From the NCBI GenBank assembly GCA_030668165.1, contig DAOUUM010000092.1, positions 1-8,878 on the forward strand: a DNA stretch of 8,878 bases. Reading direction: 5' to 3'. The stretch's first letter is position 1. Every line of letters starts with the position of its first letter. Positions 6,812 through 8,878 of the stretch are shown here, one piece after another. This stretch comes from Candidatus Heimdallarchaeota archaeon. Lineage in GTDB: Archaea > Asgardarchaeota > Heimdallarchaeia > Heimdallarchaeales > Kariarchaeaceae. The position numbers and the translations under genes are program-made. The notes beneath the pieces were generated by a model. That model saw only the letters and a list, made by a program, of their open reading frames with translations. It ran no database searches and was not told where the DNA came from.

Positions 6812-7342
6812 TTGGAATAAAAATCGGGTTAATTGACCCAGAGTTATGAAGAAATAGAATTGACCTATCCCACCAAGAAGACCTGTTATGAATCTTACAG
6901 GATTGTTTGATTTATATGATTTAGATCTTGCTTGAAATACACCATCAATGACGTAGGGCAGATGGAAGAAAATAATATACAGAATTTTTAACGGAAATGA
7001 ATTGGAACTAATATAGTCCCAATGCGCCTTTAGATCAAGAAACGGAAATATCTCAGGATTAAAAAGGATCAGAATTCTGTAAATAATATATATCAGAGCA
7101 CTCAAGATAAATGAGCCATAAATACCAAGACAACGATAACACAACAAGGGTTTACCTGTCCATATGAATGACCTTGAGGGGATTCTGTGACATTCACCAA
7201 GCATTATTATTCTGTTTTTAACCTTAATTTTGACATGAGTTTTATCCAATAAAATGGGATCTATCTCTCCAGTTCCGCTTGTTTCATCTTTTCCATGTTC
7301 TGAAGATATATCTAACTCGTTTTCATTATCTTTCATATTCAT
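6803..7342 (-). CDS. DUF2085-like integral membrane protein
   Basis: 179 residues, of unknown function. Family hallmarks are visible: CHRIPSRSF (C51, H52), then CYRCLGIY (C68, C71), and later LPYVIDGVFQ (128-137) and SNNPVRFITGLLGG (145-158). The Cys/His set could bind a metal, but this is not established. Membrane helices are predicted at about 73-95, 118-133 and 152-176. The first 40 residues are polar and acidic and are not part of the conserved family region. It starts 24 bases after the zinc-ribbon gene on the same strand, with no clear ribosome binding site or separate TATA box, so the two are probably co-transcribed. Methionine 3 is an alternative start. Its 3' end overlaps the transglutaminase gene tail to tail. 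Confidence 0.82.
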   Translation of the reverse strand: MNMKDNENELDISSEHGKDETSGTGEIDPILLDKTHVKIKVKNRIIMLGECHRIPSRSFIWTGKPLLCYRCLGIYGSFILSALIYIIYRILILFNPEIFPFLDLKAHWDYISSNSFPLKILYIIFFHLPYVIDGVFQARSKSYKSNNPVRFITGLLGGIGQFYFFITLGQLTRFLFQLI

Positions 7343-7366
7343 TGCAAATCAGATTAGTGCTGTTCG

Positions 7367-7801
7367 TCAAAAACGTGCAAATCTAATTGCAGTCGCAATG
7401 ATCATATTCAATACAAATCCAATTGCAGTTACAATGATAATATTTTTGCTAGCTGTAGGTCTGGTATCCTTATTAGTGGCCCATATTGTTAGAGCAACAA
7501 GTGGTATGAAGAAGGCACAAATATAGTACCAAACTGGAAACTCGTCCAATTGCGCACCTTGATATGTGGCTCCTGGCATAGATTGGTACCCTGTCTGTTG
7601 ATATCCCTGTTGAGGAGGTTGTTGATATCCCTGTTGAGGAGGTTGCTGATAGCCGCTTGGCTTTGTTGAGGGTTGTTGATAGCCAGTAGGCTGTGCTTTT
7701 TCAACAGGCTTACTTGATTCGGTTTGAATTGAGGACCCGCAATTTCCACAAAATTGGGAATTAGGATCAGATTTAGTTCCACATTCAGGACAGAAATTCA
7801 C
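7367..7801 (-). CDS. Zinc-ribbon, GYQQP-repeat linker, two-TM membrane protein
   Basis: 144 residues starting at GTG. Order: an N-terminal zinc ribbon with two CxxC knuckles (C4, C7, C18, C21; FCPECG and FCGNCG); a low-complexity linker (about 38-82) of GYQQP-type repeats rich in Gly, Tyr, Gln and Pro; then two membrane helices (about 89-107 and 119-137) joined by a short polar loop (ATNKDTRPTASKN). Small archaeal and bacterial proteins pair a zinc ribbon with membrane helices, but no function is known for this one. The ribbon and linker would lie on one side of the membrane, most likely the cytoplasm. The GTG start is supported by a well-placed AAGGAG. It is the first gene of a probable operon with the DUF2085-like gene 24 bases downstream. 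Confidence 0.82.
   Translation of the reverse strand: MNFCPECGTKSDPNSQFCGNCGSSIQTESSKPVEKAQPTGYQQPSTKPSGYQQPPQQGYQQPPQQGYQQTGYQSMPGATYQGAQLDEFPVWYYICAFFIPLVALTIWATNKDTRPTASKNIIIVTAIGFVLNMIIATAIRFARF
7598..7645 (-). repeat. Perfect 24-bp tandem duplication inside the GYQQP linker
   Basis: Two identical 24-base units (7598-7621 and 7622-7645) encode the repeated GYQQPPQQ octapeptide. Weaker copies flank them on both sides (GYQQTGYQ and PSGYQQ). Identity at the DNA level suggests a recent duplication or slippage, so linker length may vary between strains. Confidence 0.85.
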
Positions 7802-7808
7802 TATTAAT

Positions 7809-7814
7809 CTCCTT
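7809..7814 (-). promoter_or_regulatory. Shine-Dalgarno site deciding the GTG start of the zinc-ribbon gene
   Basis: AAGGAG on the minus strand sits seven bases before the GTG at 7801-7799. It is the best ribosome binding site in the window and fixes this non-ATG start. Confidence 0.7.
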
Positions 7815-7843
7815 AATTGCTCTAATCACTACCGGATTAACTA

Positions 7844-7853
7844 CATATAAAAA
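7844..7853 (-). promoter_or_regulatory. TATA box for the zinc-ribbon/DUF2085 operon
   Basis: On the minus strand this reads TTTTTATATG. The predicted transcription start is near 7822, giving a leader of about 20 bases that contains the AAGGAG site. The rest of 7854-7973 is AT-rich with no gene that I can support. Confidence 0.5.
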
Positions 7854-7973
7854 TAATATTCGATTTAAATCTTAAAATATTGAAAATACCAAGAAATTTT
7901 ATGTTCACATAATTATTATAAATTCAGATCCGTTACAATAATTAGAAGATTGAAATAATTTATTATCGTTAAT

Positions 7974-8594
7974 TTACTTTCTTCGCTTCATAATCTCAAC
8001 ATAGATGAAATATATGATAATCCCACCCAGGAGTACCATGAAAATAGGGTCAATACCACCACCCAGATCTTCACACTGACCATTACCTGAATTGGAAGCG
8101 ATATACCCATCTGGATCTGCAAGAAATGAATCTATCTCGGCATTGATCGCTGTACTGTTCTTTTTACCAATAGAACAACTGGCAAAAGTTCCATCCTCAT
8201 CAAAAAGAATCATGGTTGGTGTACCCTGAATGTTATAGGTGTTCTCGAACGACTTACTTTCATCCCACCCAAGAGCCCATGGTGAAGGATAAGAAACATT
8301 GAATTCCAAAATCAAATCGATATTATCAGAATCAGATACTGTTGATAGACTCAAAAAATTAATAGATGCATTTTTCTCACTGTATACCTCCAGTAGATCG
8401 GGGTGTTGATCCTGACAATAAGAACAAGTGGTAGAATATGCTTCAACCATCAAAGGCATTCCCCTGTACGAATCAAAATCCACCTGGATATCATCCATGG
8501 AGGTATAAGATAGACCCTCATATGCCAAGGCTGGCGAAATTAGGGTGGTGAACATTGCCATTATCAATAATACAGTTAGAAGAAGTTTCCTCAC
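7974..8594 (-). CDS. Secreted, membrane-anchored thioredoxin-like protein
   Basis: 206 residues from a GTG start. Order: a signal peptide (MRKLLLTVLLIMAMF..., likely cleaved after ALA at residues 22-24); a thioredoxin-fold domain with the redox motif C57-S-Y-C60 after a MVEAYSTTCSYC strand-turn, and the cis-proline loop GTPTMILFDEDG with P126; a short acidic/Gly linker; and a C-terminal membrane helix (about 183-200) ending in KRRK. The domain should therefore face outward, tethered by its C-terminus. Three N-glycosylation sequons (N75, N99, N146) fit an external location. Two further cysteines, C140 and C174, are outside the CxxC. The likely role is thiol-disulfide exchange, or reduction or folding of cell-surface proteins (TlpA/thioredoxin superfamily); the partner is unknown. 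It probably forms a single-gene unit with a leaderless message. Confidence 0.87.
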   Translation of the reverse strand: MRKLLLTVLLIMAMFTTLISPALAYEGLSYTSMDDIQVDFDSYRGMPLMVEAYSTTCSYCQDQHPDLLEVYSEKNASINFLSLSTVSDSDNIDLILEFNVSYPSPWALGWDESKSFENTYNIQGTPTMILFDEDGTFASCSIGKKNSTAINAEIDSFLADPDGYIASNSGNGQCEDLGGGIDPIFMVLLGGIIIYFIYVEIMKRRK

Positions 8595-8615
8595 TTAGAT
8601 ATCTACCAAAATTGA

Positions 8616-8624
8616 ATATATAAA
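8616..8624 (-). promoter_or_regulatory. TATA box for the thioredoxin-like gene
   Basis: On the minus strand this reads TTTATATAT, centred about 26 bases before the GTG at 8594. The expected transcription start coincides with the GTG. No Shine-Dalgarno sequence is visible, so this supports a leaderless GTG start. Confidence 0.6.
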
Positions 8625-8656
8625 CTTGGGAGTAATAATTGAAATCGTTATGAAAT

Positions 8657-8878
8657 TTATTCAAACATTTCAGCATTGTAGAATTTATTTTTGTATCTCC
8701 ATGAGGTCATGAATTTGAGCATGAGTTTTAATCCTGACATAAAATTGATCGTTTTATTCGTTCCTTTTATTTCCTTCATCCTTGGTACTAGATATTCAGC
8801 TACCGTTTCAGGTGATTCACAAAGAATATTGAATATACTGTAATTATCCTTGTTAATATGCTTGGTCACCAGATCAGT
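8657..8878 (-). CDS. C-terminal fragment, possibly Lrp/AsnC-type ligand-binding domain
   Basis: The frame is open to the right edge, so the 5' end is missing; the GTG at 8869 need not be the start because in-frame codons (Thr-Asp-Leu) precede it. 73 complete codons are visible before the TAA at 8657-8659. The stretch YSIFNILCESPETVAEYLVPRMKEIKGTNKTINF resembles the beta-alpha-beta pattern of an Lrp/AsnC (RAM) effector domain: a strand, an SPE-led helix, then I-x-G with T-x-T/N turning into the next strand. The tail (LMLKFMTSWRYKNKFYNAEMFE) is basic and longer than usual. The similarity is weak and judged by eye, and the DNA-binding half, if any, lies outside the window. It could equally be another small alpha/beta protein. 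Confidence 0.5.
   Translation of the reverse strand, partial: TDLVTKHINKDNYSIFNILCESPETVAEYLVPRMKEIKGTNKTINFMSGLKLMLKFMTSWRYKNKFYNAEMFE

Noticed and set aside
7254..7526. Open frame of 90 residues on the plus strand
   Set aside because: It lies opposite the C-terminus of the zinc-ribbon gene and the start of the DUF2085-like gene, both with clear motifs; its hydrophobic stretch mirrors the opposite membrane helix.
7489..7782. Open frame of 97 residues on the minus strand
   Set aside because: It is an alternate frame of the zinc-ribbon gene; its repeated peptide (NNLLNRDIN) is only the shifted reading of the 24-bp tandem repeat.
1..8878. CRISPR array, tRNA, rRNA or insertion sequence
   Set aside because: I saw no spaced repeat series, cloverleaf-like sequence, rRNA-like stretch, transposase or terminal inverted repeats anywhere in the window.

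Overview
The window looks archaeal. Most gene starts have a TATA-like box (TTTATATA-type) about 25-32 bases upstream and little or no 5' leader. Clear Shine-Dalgarno-like sequences appear at only two starts: one inside an operon and one at a GTG start with a short leader. The DNA is AT-rich. A hydrogenase-maturation protease fits an anaerobic or hydrogen-metabolising archaeon. The short zinc-ribbon membrane protein and the DUF2085-like protein are compatible with Asgard or related mesophilic archaea, but nothing here fixes the lineage.

Layout: (1) 1-407, minus: N-terminal part of an ABC-2/BcrA-type ATPase, cut by the window edge. (2) 408-560: divergent promoter region with palindromes. (3) 561-1124, plus: MarR-type regulator. 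(4) 1111-1629, minus: HycI/HyaD-type hydrogenase maturation protease, overlapping the MarR gene tail to tail. (5) 1797-5370, plus: a two-gene heterodimeric ABC exporter. The first subunit has a degenerate catalytic site. The second, catalytically competent subunit is split by a single-base frameshift at about 4166-4174. (6) 5456-6811, plus: transglutaminase-fold protein with an intact Cys-His-Asp triad. (7) 7801-6803, minus: probable two-gene operon of a zinc-ribbon/GYQQP-repeat/two-TM protein and a DUF2085-like membrane protein. (8) 8594-7974, minus: secreted, membrane-anchored thioredoxin-like protein. (9) 8878-8657, minus: C-terminal fragment of an unrecognised protein that weakly resembles an Lrp/AsnC ligand-binding domain.

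How the genes may work together: the MarR regulator sits head to head with an efflux- or resistance-type ABC ATPase and one gene away from a multidrug-type ABC exporter, so an efflux-control role is reasonable but inferred. The exporter halves complement each other: canonical LSGGQ plus Asp in place of the catalytic Glu in subunit 1, and LSAGQ plus canonical Glu in subunit 2. This is the arrangement known from TM287/288- and BmrCD-type asymmetric transporters. The remaining genes do not form an obvious shared pathway. I see no convincing undescribed multi-gene system. The most worthwhile items are the frameshift with its A_AAU_UUG context, the palindromes between the ATPase and MarR genes, and the zinc-ribbon/DUF2085 membrane pair.
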